Shown: piece by piece, positions 1-8,700 of the stretch
Layout: each line of letters opens with the position of its first letter
Numbering within the stretch: the stretch's first letter is position 1
From: a virus
IMG/VR virus record: IMGVR_UViG_3300012005_000055
Span: 1,401-22,239 of that record
DNA length: 20,839 nt
Direction: 5' to 3' (one strand)
The notes under the pieces: model-generated
The model's database searches: none
What the model was told of the DNA's origin: nothing
What the model saw: only the letters and a program-made list of their open reading frames with translations
Program-made: the position numbers and the translations under genes

Positions 1-3
1 CAT
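1..3 (-). other. Possible start codon of the next gene
   Basis: Positions 3 to 1 read ATG on the minus strand, 20 nt after the stop of the large fibre gene and after a purine-rich stretch. The next gene downstream may begin here, but its body lies outside the window. Confidence 0.25.
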
Positions 4-23
4 ATTTCGTTCGTGTTTTTCGT

Positions 24-3000
24 CTAAAATTGTAACACGCTACCTCCAATAAGTAAATTTAAATTATTAGGGTAAAATGTCTGCCACCCGTCTCTTGCGT
101 TACTAGCTAGTAATAATAAAGAATCTGTAGAATATACTTTTGTACCTACTGATCCGGCATTATCATTATAAATTGCAAGCTGTATTAAATGATTTGAAAC
201 ACTAGAATTTATAATATAAACAGATAAAGCAGTTACAAGTCCTTGACTTGCTAGACTATATTTAGCTGCATAAGCATTAGTTCCTAATGTATGTCCTACG
301 TCATCTCTAGTTACTTGCCCGAAGGTACTCTCCGCTGGACTTGGACTAGCTGATAGAGAACTACTAGGACTGATACTCGCTGATGGTGATACTGAAGCAG
401 ATGGACTAATAGAAGCTGAAGGACTTACTGAAGGTGAATTTGAACTAGACGGACTGACTGAGGCTGAAATACTACTTGAGGGTGAAATAGATGCCGATGG
501 ACTGACAGAAGCTGATGGACTTACAGATGCACTTACTGAGCTTGATGGTGAGACTGAAGCAGATATAGAACTTGAAGGAGATGTAGAAGCTGAAGGACTG
601 ACGGAAGCTGATAGAGAACTACTAGGTGAAACAGAAGATGATACCGATGCCGATGGACTGATAGAAGCACTAGGACTGATACTCGCTGATGGACTAATAG
701 AAGCGGAAATACTACTACTAGGACTAACTGAAGCGGAAATAGAACTACTAGGTGAGACTGAAGCAGATGGACTTACTGAAGCCGAAGGTGAAACAGATGC
801 AGATATACTACTAGAAGGAGATATACTTGCACTGATAGAACTAGAGGGTGAGACAGAAGCTGAAGGACTGACTGAGGCTGACGGACTGACAGAAGCTGAG
901 ATTGAACTAGAAGGACTAACAGACGCTGAGATTGAACTACTTGGTGACACTGACGCAGAAGGACTGACTGAGGCTGAAGGTGAGACTGATGAACTTATTG
1001 AACTAGAAGGACTGACTGAGGCACTTACTGAACTCGAAGGAGATGTAGAAGCCGAAGGACTGACTGAGGCTGATGGACTTACCGAAGCCGAACTACTAGA
1101 TGAAGGTGAAATTGACGCACTTATGCTACTACTAGGACTAACTGAAGCAGATGGTGATACAGAAGCACTAGGACTGACAGACGATGAGGAACTACTACTT
1201 GGTGATACGGAAGCTGAGATACTACTAGAAGGTGAAACTGACGCAGATGGACTAACTGAAGCAGATGGTGATACTGATGCTGAGACTGAAGACGAAGGTG
1301 AGATAGAAGCTGAGATACTACTAGAAGGTGAAACTGACGCAGATGGACTCTTAGATGCTGATGGACTTACCGATGCACTTGAACTACTCGATGGTGAGAC
1401 TGAGGCTGAGATAGATGCTGATGGACTTACCGATGCACTAGGGCTGACTGACGCAGAAGGAGAGACGGACGCACTTACTGAACTAGAAGGACTAACAGAC
1501 GCTGAGATACTACTACTTGGAGAGACCGAAGCCGAAGGAGATTGACTTGCTGAAGGTGAGACTGATGCACTTACCGAAGCACTCGGACTAGATGCAAGGA
1601 TTGACCATAGATCAGTCTGAAGAGTATAGATAGCATTTGATGGACTAATTGAACTAGATGGTGAGACAGATGCAGAAGGTGAGACTGAAGAAGATATACT
1701 ACTTGATGGACTAATTGAACTAGATGGTGAGACAGATGCAGAAGGACTAATTGAAGGTGAAATAGAACTACTAGGTGAGACTGAAGCCGAAATACTACTA
1801 CTAGGACTGACTGAAGCGGAAATACTACTACTAGGTGAGATAGAAGCAGATGGACTAATTGAAGCTGATGGAGACTTACTAGCTGAAGAACTACTAGATG
1901 GGCTGATACTAGCCGAAATAGAACTACTAGGTGAGACTGATGCTGATGGAGACTTACTAGCTGAAATAGAACTACTAGGTGATACAGATGCTGAAATACT
2001 ACTGGAAGGACTGATTGATGCGGAAGGACTTTTACTAGCTGACGGACTGACTGAAGCTGAAATACTACTTGAAGGTGAAACAGAGGCAGAAATACTTGAT
2101 GACGGGCTAACAGAAGCTGATGGACTAATTGAACTAGAAGGTGAGACTGATGCACTTATAGAACTAGACGGTGAAGTAGATGCAGAGATACTACTACTAG
2201 GTGAGACTGATGCTGAAGGTGAGACTGATGCACTTATAGAACTACTCGGAGATACTGAAGCACTAGGACTGATACTTGCAGAAGGTGAGATAGAAGCTGA
2301 AATAGAACTACTAGGTGAGACTGATGCGGATACAGATGATGACGGACTAACAGAAGCAGACGGACTAACAGAAGCAGATGGTGAGACTGAAGCAGATATA
2401 CTACTTGATGGTGAAATTGACGAACTAACAGAAGCAGAAGGACTGATAGAAGCAGAAGGTGAAACAGATGCGGATATAGAACTTGATGGAGATACTGACG
2501 CAGAGATAGAACTTGATGGTGAAATAGATGAACTAGGACTAACAGAAGAAGAAGGAGATATGGAAGCACTTATACTACTACTTGGTGAAGTAGAGGCACT
2601 TACTGAACTAGATGGACTGACAGAAGCACTAGGACTGACTGAGGCTGAAATACTACTAGATGGACTGACACTAGCTGAAGGACTTACTGAAGGTGAATTT
2701 GAACTAGACGGACTGACGGAGGCTGACGGACTAACTGAAGCTGAGATACTAGCTGATGGACTTATAGATGCTGAAGGAGAACTGCCACTTACTGTTGTAA
2801 AACTTCTGGTTGTTGACCACGCCCCGTAGGTATTAGATCCTGTAGGGTCTGTTCCTGCTACTCTCCAATAATAAGTAGTTGAACCAGCTAGAATATCGCC
2901 TATTTGAACCGTATATTTAATCTGGTCGCCTGAAGCAAAAGGGTGGGTATCTGCTCCGTTAGTTACATCAGTAAAGGTAGCATCAGGAGTAACGGAGAGT

Positions 3001-4247
3001 TTGGAGAGGACTACTGGAAACGATATGGTGTTATCAAAAACTCCAAAATCCAAATCGAGCCCACTCCCCACTGTCCAGGTACCTGTATTATCAAGTATCG
3101 ATTGATTGCCTGGGTGACCGGAACCCCAAGATAAATTCACGCCATTAGGGTAGGTTTCAGATGACATTTCAAGGCTAAGACAATAATGAGTCCCAGCAGT
3201 AAGCGATATTTGATTTCCTCCAGAAAATATAAAATTCACCCAAGAAGGTGAGGTAGATAATCCTGAACTACTGACAGCATCTGATGTAGCCAGGGCTGCT
3301 CCAGTTGGTATACTAGATGTCCCGTAAGTCCCTGAATGGGTATATACTTTCAATACTATGTTGCCAGTGGGAGAACTAGCTTTAGCAATATTAAATAACG
3401 CACTCCCAAGCGTAATTGAAGCTGAAGGTGTGAATGACATTGCCTGTCCAGGATTGGCGGCATTACCTACATATTGATTTGCTGCCAAAACCTGACCAAA
3501 AAAATCTACTCCATTTGACAAGCTGACGTTGTATTCAATCGTATCTGCATCTGCATCCGTACCTGTAAAGACTAAATCAGGAGTAGTTGAAACTCCTGTT
3601 GCGGTATCTGTAGGAGTATTGAGGGCAACAGTAGGTGGAGTATCTGGGAAAAAAGAAGCTACTACATGAGCATAAGTATCAGAACCAGCAGCTGCCCAAG
3701 TCATCGCTTTTGAAGCATGAGTCCCTTGGATAAAATATTGAGCACCACTATTCCAGGTACCATCATCTATAGCAAATAAACTTGTTTGACCAGGTGTAGA
3801 TACGTTAGTTTGCTCATGGGCAAGACCAGAAAGGATTAATTCTCCATCAACTGTTGGAACAACAGCATCACTTATACTTGCTGTTGTTCCTGTACTTCCA
3901 CCAACTTGATCCAATATAGTTGCTTGACTAACTCCTGTAAAACTTGCTATATAAAAATGCCATCCACCTGTTCCAGAACTAGTAACAGAAACAGTATTGG
4001 CTCCACTTGCAGGGTTTATTAAATACCATATCTCCCCGTACATTTGAACACCATCATTAACATTTTTAGCTTTTGTTAAAGCAACTCCATTATAAGTAAC
4101 AGCCGTAGCGGTTCTGTTACTCTGTCTTCCATCTATAATGACAAAAATAGCTCTATCATTTCCCGTACCAACTGTGTGACTGATAGTAAACGGTCCTGCA
4201 CCAGACCTAGCTAATCCATCTGTTTTTGCATCTAGTAATATTGCCAT
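24..4247 (-). CDS. Giant serine-rich-repeat fibre or adhesin-like virion protein
   Basis: 1407 residues. Residues 1-200 form a predicted beta-rich domain (motifs [10 protein letters not shown] and EIWYLINP) of a kind seen in secreted and fibre proteins. Residues 205-485 look like an Ig/FN3-type domain ([12 protein letters not shown], then [15 protein letters not shown]) with another beta domain inserted (from FGQVLAANQ to about DFGVFDN). Residues 486-1306 are (Ser-X)n with X mostly P, A, V, I or S. Residues 1308-1407 are globular and resemble the inserted domain. The start is supported by an AGGTGG site 9 nt upstream. No signal peptide is visible, as expected for a virion protein made in the cytoplasm. 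It probably forms a long stalk with end domains. An exact tail, fibre or head role cannot be assigned. The repeats and the neighbouring glycosyltransferases suggest it is an O-glycosylation substrate (inference). Confidence 0.85.
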   Translation of the reverse strand: MAILLDAKTDGLARSGAGPFTISHTVGTGNDRAIFVIIDGRQSNRTATAVTYNGVALTKAKNVNDGVQMYGEIWYLINPASGANTVSVTSSGTGGWHFYIASFTGVSQATILDQVGGSTGTTASISDAVVPTVDGELILSGLAHEQTNVSTPGQTSLFAIDDGTWNSGAQYFIQGTHASKAMTWAAAGSDTYAHVVASFFPDTPPTVALNTPTDTATGVSTTPDLVFTGTDADADTIEYNVSLSNGVDFFGQVLAANQYVGNAANPGQAMSFTPSASITLGSALFNIAKASSPTGNIVLKVYTHSGTYGTSSIPTGAALATSDAVSSSGLSTSPSWVNFIFSGGNQISLTAGTHYCLSLEMSSETYPNGVNLSWGSGHPGNQSILDNTGTWTVGSGLDLDFGVFDNTISFPVVLSKLSVTPDATFTDVTNGADTHPFASGDQIKYTVQIGDILAGSTTYYWRVAGTDPTGSNTYGAWSTTRSFTTVSGSSPSASISPSASISASVSPSASVSPSSSNSPSVSPSASVSPSSSISASVSPSASVSPSSSVSASTSPSSSISASISPSSSVSPSSSISPSSSISASVSPSSSISASVSPSASISPSASVSSSISPSSSISASVSPSASVSPSASVSPSSSVSASVSPSSSISASISPSASISPSASVSPSSSISASVSPSASVSPSSSISASTSPSSSISASVSPSSSISPSASVSPSSSISASVSPSSSISASVSPSASKSPSASISPSSSISASVSPSSSISASKSPSASVSPSSSISASISPSSSSSASKSPSASISPSASISPSSSISASVSPSSSISASVSPSSSISPSISPSASVSPSSSISPSSSISSSVSPSASVSPSSSISPSNAIYTLQTDLWSILASSPSASVSASVSPSASQSPSASVSPSSSISASVSPSSSVSASVSPSASVSPSASVSPSASISASVSPSSSSSASVSPSASKSPSASVSPSSSISASISPSSSVSASVSPSASVSPSASVSPSSSISASVSPSSSSSSSVSPSASVSPSASVSPSSSISASISPSSSSSASVSPSASVSPSASTSPSSSVSASVSPSSSISSSVSPSASVSPSASVSPSSSISASVSPSSSISASVSPSASVSPSASVSPSSSISASISPSSSISASVSPSASVSPSASVSPSSSISASVSPSSSISASISPSASISPSASISPSASVSSSVSPSSSLSASVSPSASTSPSSSISASVSPSSSVSASVSPSASVSPSASISPSSSISASVSPSSSNSPSVSPSASISPSASVSPSASISPSSSLSASPSPAESTFGQVTRDDVGHTLGTNAYAAKYSLASQGLVTALSVYIINSSVSNHLIQLAIYNDNAGSVGTKVYSTDSLLLLASNARDGWQTFYPNNLNLLIGGSVLQF
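330..2795 (-). repeat. Protein-level (Ser-X)n repeat array, about 820 residues
   Basis: Serine occupies nearly every second residue, with recurring words such as [14 protein letters not shown]. At DNA level the period is 6 nt, but serine codons from both the TCN and AGY families are mixed, so the DNA is much less repetitive than the protein. The lack of stops creates long open frames on both strands; these are by-products. One 15-residue non-repeat island interrupts the array at 1593-1637. Confidence 0.9.
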
Positions 4248-4267
4248 ATTAAATTACCACCTGTCTC

Positions 4268-4337
4268 CAATCCTCAACACTACATCTGGAACTCATGCAG
4301 GAAAGCCAGAGAGTTCCAGATGTAGTGTTGAGGATTG
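4268..4337. repeat. Perfect 27-bp inverted repeat with 16-nt loop
   Basis: The arms at 4268-4294 and 4311-4337 are exact reverse complements around the loop 4295-4310. It lies between two (Ser-X)n genes, just upstream of the ribosome site of the 1407-residue protein. No T-tract follows on either strand, so it is not a standard intrinsic terminator. The mRNA would form a very stable hairpin. Confidence 0.9.
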
Positions 4338-4368
4338 AGCCTAAGAGGGTTACTGCTGCTGCCATATA

Positions 4369-5562
4369 TTAGATTGCTTGCTGATATACTCGGCTTGCAA
4401 TCACATTTGAGGCATCTTTATAGTTAGTTAAATCTGTTAGCGTTCCTTCTATAACAAAATCTGTGCCGGGTGAAGAAGTATTATCACTAGCTACATTATC
4501 CCATGTAGTCGTATTTCTATTATAGATCTGTAGGTAAACAGTTGATGATGATGGGGCTAAATCTGTCTGACCTTCCCAATGAAGCGTAGCAAATGAAGCT
4601 GTACCTACAAAGTTTTTATACTCATGAACCATATATTCTAATGCACCAGTTTGCCCTACTCGTACATTATTACTTGTTCCTACATCTATAATGTCTTGAG
4701 CCGAATAAACTGTAAGTAAATCATTATCATTTGTCGGAAGAGCTGCATAATGACCTCGTGAATAGTCTGTATAACCGGCACTAGGTGAAGGACTTACTGA
4801 ACTAGAAGGACTGATAGAGGCGGAAGGTGATGCTGAACTAGAAGGACTGATAGAGGCGGAAGGTGATGCTGAACTAGAAGGACTGATAGAGGCGGAATAT
4901 CCTAAGAATAAAAGACTTACATCACTAGCTGTTAATGCTCTATTAAATACTCCTACATCATCAATAATTGCACTAGCAGTAACTATAGTTCCATCTGTAG
5001 ATTCTCCTATAGTAAATCCATCAGTTCCGTTGATATTCCCATTACCTGTTGACGCTCCCCCACCTTTATCTACATTGTCTATATAAACTTTATAGTTAGA
5101 TCCGTCATAAGAATAAACTATATGATGAAAAGTTCCATCAGATAAAGAACCATTGTAAATTGTTCTGTCATTTGCTACTCCAAGTCGAGTTCTTCCTATT
5201 AAAAGCCCAATCGTACCTCCGTTATATTGATAATCAATATCTGTTCTAGTTTGAGTTACATTACTATTGTGAGCTATCAAACCCCAAAGAGATGTAGTTA
5301 TTTCTGTTGGTATTTTAATCCAGAATGAAATAGATATTGCCCCGCCATCTATTCCTAGTTTATTTGTGGTAGTTAAGAATTTAGTTGTATTACCTGAACC
5401 AAAATCTGCTCCATTATTGAACTTAGCAGCATTAAAAGGAGTTGTACCATTATTAGTTAAATTACGAGCATTAGCAGTGCTATCATTTACATCTTCTAAC
5501 TTATAATAAGCTTGTAAGTTAGCATCGCTAATTAAATGTGTTGAACCTAGTTCTAATGCCAT
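4369..5562 (-). CDS. LamG/concanavalin-like fibre protein with short (Ser-X)n linker
   Basis: 397 residues. Residues 10-222 look like a LamG_3/concanavalin-type jelly roll: LQAYYKLEDVNDSTANARNL opens it, ISISFWIKIP and HHIVYSYDGSNYKVYIDN are typical inner strands, and IDDVGVFNRALTASDV is the usual closing motif. Such domains often bind carbohydrate. Residues 224-262 are (Ser-X)n. Residues 263-397 form a second beta-rich domain (DLAPSSSTVYLQIYNRNT) of a type seen in other metagenomic fibre proteins. It begins 22 nt after the large glycosyltransferase. The nearest AGG is too close to the ATG to be a good ribosome site, so translation may depend on the upstream gene. Likely a virion surface or receptor-binding protein; the specific sugar cannot be predicted. 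Confidence 0.8.
   Translation of the reverse strand: MALELGSTHLISDANLQAYYKLEDVNDSTANARNLTNNGTTPFNAAKFNNGADFGSGNTTKFLTTTNKLGIDGGAISISFWIKIPTEITTSLWGLIAHNSNVTQTRTDIDYQYNGGTIGLLIGRTRLGVANDRTIYNGSLSDGTFHHIVYSYDGSNYKVYIDNVDKGGGASTGNGNINGTDGFTIGESTDGTIVTASAIIDDVGVFNRALTASDVSLLFLGYSASISPSSSASPSASISPSSSASPSASISPSSSVSPSPSAGYTDYSRGHYAALPTNDNDLLTVYSAQDIIDVGTSNNVRVGQTGALEYMVHEYKNFVGTASFATLHWEGQTDLAPSSSTVYLQIYNRNTTTWDNVASDNTSSPGTDFVIEGTLTDLTNYKDASNVIASRVYQQAI
4801..4897 (-). repeat. Perfect 36-bp tandem repeat, about 2.7 copies
   Basis: Copies at 4801-4836 and 4837-4872 are identical and 4873-4897 is a partial third copy. Each encodes 12 residues of (Ser-X)n in the LamG protein linker. The identity at DNA level contrasts with the codon-scrambled array in the large fibre gene and suggests recent duplication. 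Confidence 0.92.
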
Positions 5563-5584
5563 ACCTAGAGCTTAGTATACTAGT

Positions 5585-7210
5585 CTATATGTTGGCAAGT
5601 AATGAGGCTAAATCTGTAGTATTCCAGCCGGGTATCTCACTAATTTTCTTTTCAGTCCAGCCTTCAGTATATCGTTTATTCCTAAACTCTTCTTTTGTCC
5701 AGCGTGAAGCAGTAGCATTTGTCTCATGTCTAATATCTAGGTTAGGAAATGCTGAAAAGTAACTCTCTGCTTTAAGATCATCAACTCGTTCTTCTCTTCC
5801 ATGTGTACCGGGCTCAAAGCCTTGTGCATTACTAAAGCCCTTCTCATAGATCATTTTGAGTCTTTTTCTATAATGAGTAAGAAGTGTCTCTCTATAGGCA
5901 CAAAGTCCGGATAATTGTTGTAAGTTATCAGTATATAAAGAGTGTCCATCACTTGCCCTAACTCTCCATACATTTGTATTGTAGTAGTACATATCCTTAC
6001 TAGGAGGGATAAAGTCGAAATGACTTGGGTGATAAAGTACATCATGTTCGCAAAAGAAAATGATATCAGCAGTTGTAGCTTCTAAACCTAAGAGGATTCG
6101 TTGAAACATATCTAAAAATCCACCTACTTCTAGACGAGGGAAGACAATATTCTTACCAAAATCTAGAGAATTAGTAGAGATAGACACAATATGTTTAGTC
6201 TTCATACCTTTAGCTAGTTGTCTTCTGCAAGCTTCTAGAAGTTGGTTATCCCCTACTCCATGCGTATAGTAGACAACTTCTTTTTTAGGCTTTACTACTG
6301 CCGGAGTATCATCATGCCATTCAGGTACAGGATAGAATTTTTGTAATACGTCATTAAAGGTCATAATAGCTTGAGACCATTTGTCCTTAATAAAGAGTTC
6401 ACGTGAAAACTCCCTAGCATGATCTGTCTGTCTACCGGATATCGGGTAAGGAAAGCCGAAGTCTCCGCCTTGTGTTCTAAACATGTGAGCGTACCACGTT
6501 GTTTGATTACAAACTACTCTTCCACCACTTAACCATGTCTTTAGAGCTACTTCTACACCTTGCTGACCCCAACTCCCAAACTCCGGATCACAAATATTTA
6601 ACTCCCAGTACTTATCCCTGGTCAACATAAAACATGATCCCTGTATAGTTAGTGTATCTGTAAGTTCTCCTTGGCCTTCCGGTCTCTTCTTAAAGTCATT
6701 CCAGTATTGAAAGTGAAGCGTCTTATCAAAACGAAAGGCTGTAGATTTAGGAGAATCCTTACCTATCCATAAGATATCCTTTGTTGTCTCTTTACCACAC
6801 TCTTTACAGACACCACTAGGCCCTTGATATCTCCTATGGCCTTCCGGACATACCCAGTCAAAAGCATGGAGATTCCGCATTAGAGGAACTAGAGTATAGT
6901 TATCTTTCATCTTGTCCATCATCTTGACATCAAAGCCTTCATCTAAAGCACAATGACTATCCAGCTTCATAACATACTTAGACTTAGAAAGTCTACACAG
7001 TTGGTTTGTCATTTCTCTTTGTCCTAGTGATACCGGAGAGTAGAATATGGTGACATCATCAAAATCACCTATAGGGGGGTTGCTCCATTGACCATCTAAG
7101 CCAACTATTACTTCTGTATTTCCACGTCTATTTTTAAGAATGTCCTCTACTGTTCGAGATAGGAACATTTCATTTCTTGCGGGTATTAATATAGATAAAT
7201 CATATTGCAT
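5585..7210 (-). CDS. Two-domain GT-A glycosyltransferase, polypeptide-GalNAc-transferase-like N-terminal half
   Basis: 541 residues. The N-terminal GT-A domain (1-290) opens with LSILIPARNE, the family 2 nucleotide-binding start. It has a DxH metal motif (D84-S85-H86, in KLDSHC) and a WGQQGVEVALKTWLSGG segment (214-230) followed by a histidine near AHMFR (242). These match in layout the DxH and WGGEN/Gal-GalNAc-T motifs of GT27 enzymes that add GalNAc to Ser/Thr. A four-ligand zinc-ribbon-like insert lies at C121, H125, C135 and C138. The second half (310-541) looks like another GT-A domain with EHD at 388-390 (FFCEHDVLYHPSHF). The start has an AGAGG site 9 nt upstream and overlaps the HNH gene by 11 bp. 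The likely target is the (Ser-X)n proteins nearby. Donor and acceptor are inferred, not shown. Confidence 0.82.
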   Translation of the reverse strand: MQYDLSILIPARNEMFLSRTVEDILKNRRGNTEVIVGLDGQWSNPPIGDFDDVTIFYSPVSLGQREMTNQLCRLSKSKYVMKLDSHCALDEGFDVKMMDKMKDNYTLVPLMRNLHAFDWVCPEGHRRYQGPSGVCKECGKETTKDILWIGKDSPKSTAFRFDKTLHFQYWNDFKKRPEGQGELTDTLTIQGSCFMLTRDKYWELNICDPEFGSWGQQGVEVALKTWLSGGRVVCNQTTWYAHMFRTQGGDFGFPYPISGRQTDHAREFSRELFIKDKWSQAIMTFNDVLQKFYPVPEWHDDTPAVVKPKKEVVYYTHGVGDNQLLEACRRQLAKGMKTKHIVSISTNSLDFGKNIVFPRLEVGGFLDMFQRILLGLEATTADIIFFCEHDVLYHPSHFDFIPPSKDMYYYNTNVWRVRASDGHSLYTDNLQQLSGLCAYRETLLTHYRKRLKMIYEKGFSNAQGFEPGTHGREERVDDLKAESYFSAFPNLDIRHETNATASRWTKEEFRNKRYTEGWTEKKISEIPGWNTTDLASLLANI

Positions 7211-7655
7211 GATAAATAACCTCTGCTTTCTTTCTGGCCTCTATTGCTTCTTCTATTGTCTTAAATGATCCCAAACTTATCTTCTTATTATTTATAGATA
7301 TTGCTGAACGCCAATTATTATTGCTTTTATTCCAAAATACTCCCCTTACTCCATATGTATTATCTTTCCTTAACTTTGAATTAATAATGTTAAAACTCCT
7401 AACGACTGACCTTAGGTTAAGCTTACGATTATCTAATTTATTTCTATTGATATGATCTGTGTCATATCCGTTAGGAGTTTTATTAATAACTCTATGCATA
7501 AGAACTTTAACCATTTTCCTATTTTTCCTACCAGTTCCTACATAGATTCCTCTAATTGCGTACCCTGCATTATAATGCCATTTCCATTGACTAAGATATT
7601 TATAATCTTCATCATCAACGATAGCTTCATATCCTTGAGTAAGCTTAATAGTCAT
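7200..7655 (-). CDS. HNH homing endonuclease with AP2 DNA-binding domain
   Basis: 151 residues. The HNH core is seen as MHRVI (H54), TDHINRN (D67-H68) and NRKLNLR (N80). The C-terminal 100-150 is an AP2-type three-strand DNA-binding domain (GVRGVFWNK, WRSAI, LGSFKTIEEAIEARKKAE). HNH-AP2 proteins are typical free-standing homing endonucleases of phages. The ATG overlaps the stop of the upstream membrane peptide (TAATG) and the end overlaps the glycosyltransferase start, so it sits inside the sugar operon without visibly breaking a gene. It is probably selfish rather than part of the pathway. Confidence 0.9.
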   Translation of the reverse strand: MTIKLTQGYEAIVDDEDYKYLSQWKWHYNAGYAIRGIYVGTGRKNRKMVKVLMHRVINKTPNGYDTDHINRNKLDNRKLNLRSVVRSFNIINSKLRKDNTYGVRGVFWNKSNNNWRSAISINNKKISLGSFKTIEEAIEARKKAEVIYHAI

Positions 7656-7831
7656 TAGATAAACCTTACTCCTTGTAGTACTGCTAGAAGAACTAGTAAT
7701 ACTCCTAAGACTAGTTTAAATACATCTACTGATTTACTATACGTCACCGGCGTAGTTAGTTGTCTTGCAACGGCAATAGACACACCTATAAAATAGATCC
7801 CTAATAAAAACTCAATTAATACACTTGTCAT
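7655..7831 (-). CDS. Small two-helix membrane protein (58 residues)
   Basis: The frame runs from ATG at 7831 to TAA at 7655. The ATG overlaps the stop of the dehydrogenase gene (ATGA), and the stop overlaps the ATG of the HNH gene (TAATG). This double coupling supports a real gene. It has two hydrophobic stretches, residues 4-21 (VLIEFLLGIYFIGVSIAV) and 37-52 (VFKLVLGVLLVLLAVL), split by a short polar loop, and almost no soluble part. No family is recognised. The size and two helices would fit a small holin-like protein or a membrane anchor for the sugar enzymes, but nothing decides between these. Confidence 0.75.
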   Translation of the reverse strand: MTSVLIEFLLGIYFIGVSIAVARQLTTPVTYSKSVDVFKLVLGVLLVLLAVLQGVRFI

Positions 7832-8700
7832 TTGTTATCACCTTCTATCCAATCCTTATTCTTTTCTAATAAGGCTCTTGTTATTTTAGGCTCATATTCT
7901 AATGATTCAGCCCAAGCACACCAAGCATAGACATCTTTTGGTATACACTTACTATTAAACCCTCTTTTATCAGGATATACAAGAGTCCACCATAAGTTAA
8001 ATCTAGGATCGTCACCATAGACTGCTTGGACTATTTCATAATAATCTTCTTTTCTATGATCTGCTTCTAATACATCATAGAGTTCTTGACATTGAGCTAC
8101 TTTAAAGGCTATAGCTCTATTCTCAGTTAGTTTAATGATCTCTGCTGTCCTAGCTGAAACTTGCCTTATCTTAGTATTCGCATTATAAACAGTGGCATAA
8201 AGATCTATGAGCTTCCTAGTAGCATGTGTCCAGCCACCAAGTATCATGAAGTTAGTTTGAGTTACATCTAGTAATGGGTGTTGAGGAGACTCCCCTAAGT
8301 ATTCAGGTTGAAATACTATCTCTTTCTCATATTTACTACTCCACCTATCACAGTCTCCAGGATTAACAGTAGATCGAATAACGATAATAGGACATTCACA
8401 CCACTTGATACACTCTTCAACTGCTGAAGTATCTAATTTACCTTCTCCTTTAAGACTAGGATAATCACCTCTCAGAACAGGAGTATTTTCACTTATGTAA
8501 TTAGGAGTAGGAACACAAATAAAGGCAAATTCACATGTATTTACTGCATCCTTCAATGAAGTATAAAGATTAGTATTGTCCGGATTAAGATTATGAAGAT
8601 ATACTTTTTCTTCATCCCTTAAATAAACTATAGCATCGGGAAAAAGTGACTGCATCGCTTTACCCAACCACCCATTACCGATAATTGCTACTTTAGTCAT
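7828..8700 (-). CDS. Short UDP-glucose/GDP-mannose dehydrogenase-family enzyme
   Basis: 290 residues from ATG at 8700, which overlaps the preceding stop (ATGA) and fits better than a TTG 12 nt earlier. It shows a Rossmann start (VAIIGNGWLG, 4-13), FICVPTP (60-66), STVNPG (110-115), the PEYLGES block (132-138, matching NPEFL in the family), AEIIKLTENRAIAFK (186-200) and the catalytic cysteine region GFNSKCIPKD (C252). These enzymes oxidise a nucleotide sugar to the uronic acid with two NAD+. Typical members have about 400 or more residues; this one stops soon after the cysteine motif and lacks most of the C-terminal nucleotide-sugar domain. It probably supplies or modifies a sugar donor for the neighbouring transferases. 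The exact substrate is unknown. Confidence 0.82.
   Translation of the reverse strand: MTKVAIIGNGWLGKAMQSLFPDAIVYLRDEEKVYLHNLNPDNTNLYTSLKDAVNTCEFAFICVPTPNYISENTPVLRGDYPSLKGEGKLDTSAVEECIKWCECPIIVIRSTVNPGDCDRWSSKYEKEIVFQPEYLGESPQHPLLDVTQTNFMILGGWTHATRKLIDLYATVYNANTKIRQVSARTAEIIKLTENRAIAFKVAQCQELYDVLEADHRKEDYYEIVQAVYGDDPRFNLWWTLVYPDKRGFNSKCIPKDVYAWCAWAESLEYEPKITRALLEKNKDWIEGDNK

Noticed and set aside
330-2795. A repeat array that could be mistaken for CRISPR or a satellite
   Set aside because: There are no fixed repeats with unique spacers. The period is 6 nt, in frame with a long coding sequence.
1123-2829. Long open frames on the plus strand and in another minus frame within the serine array
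   Set aside because: They come from the 6-nt repeat period, which excludes stops in several frames. Their products are simple repeats of Leu/Glu/Asp/Gly or Leu/Val/His/Gln with no ribosome site, and the main frame is continuous with folded domains at both ends.
4249-4365. A 38-codon frame across the 27-bp inverted repeat
   Set aside because: It has an ATG and a stop, but it lacks a ribosome site and its middle is dictated by the palindrome.
5538-7658. Plus-strand open frames over the glycosyltransferase and HNH genes
   Set aside because: They are shadows of well-supported minus-strand genes and show no recognisable domains or ribosome sites.
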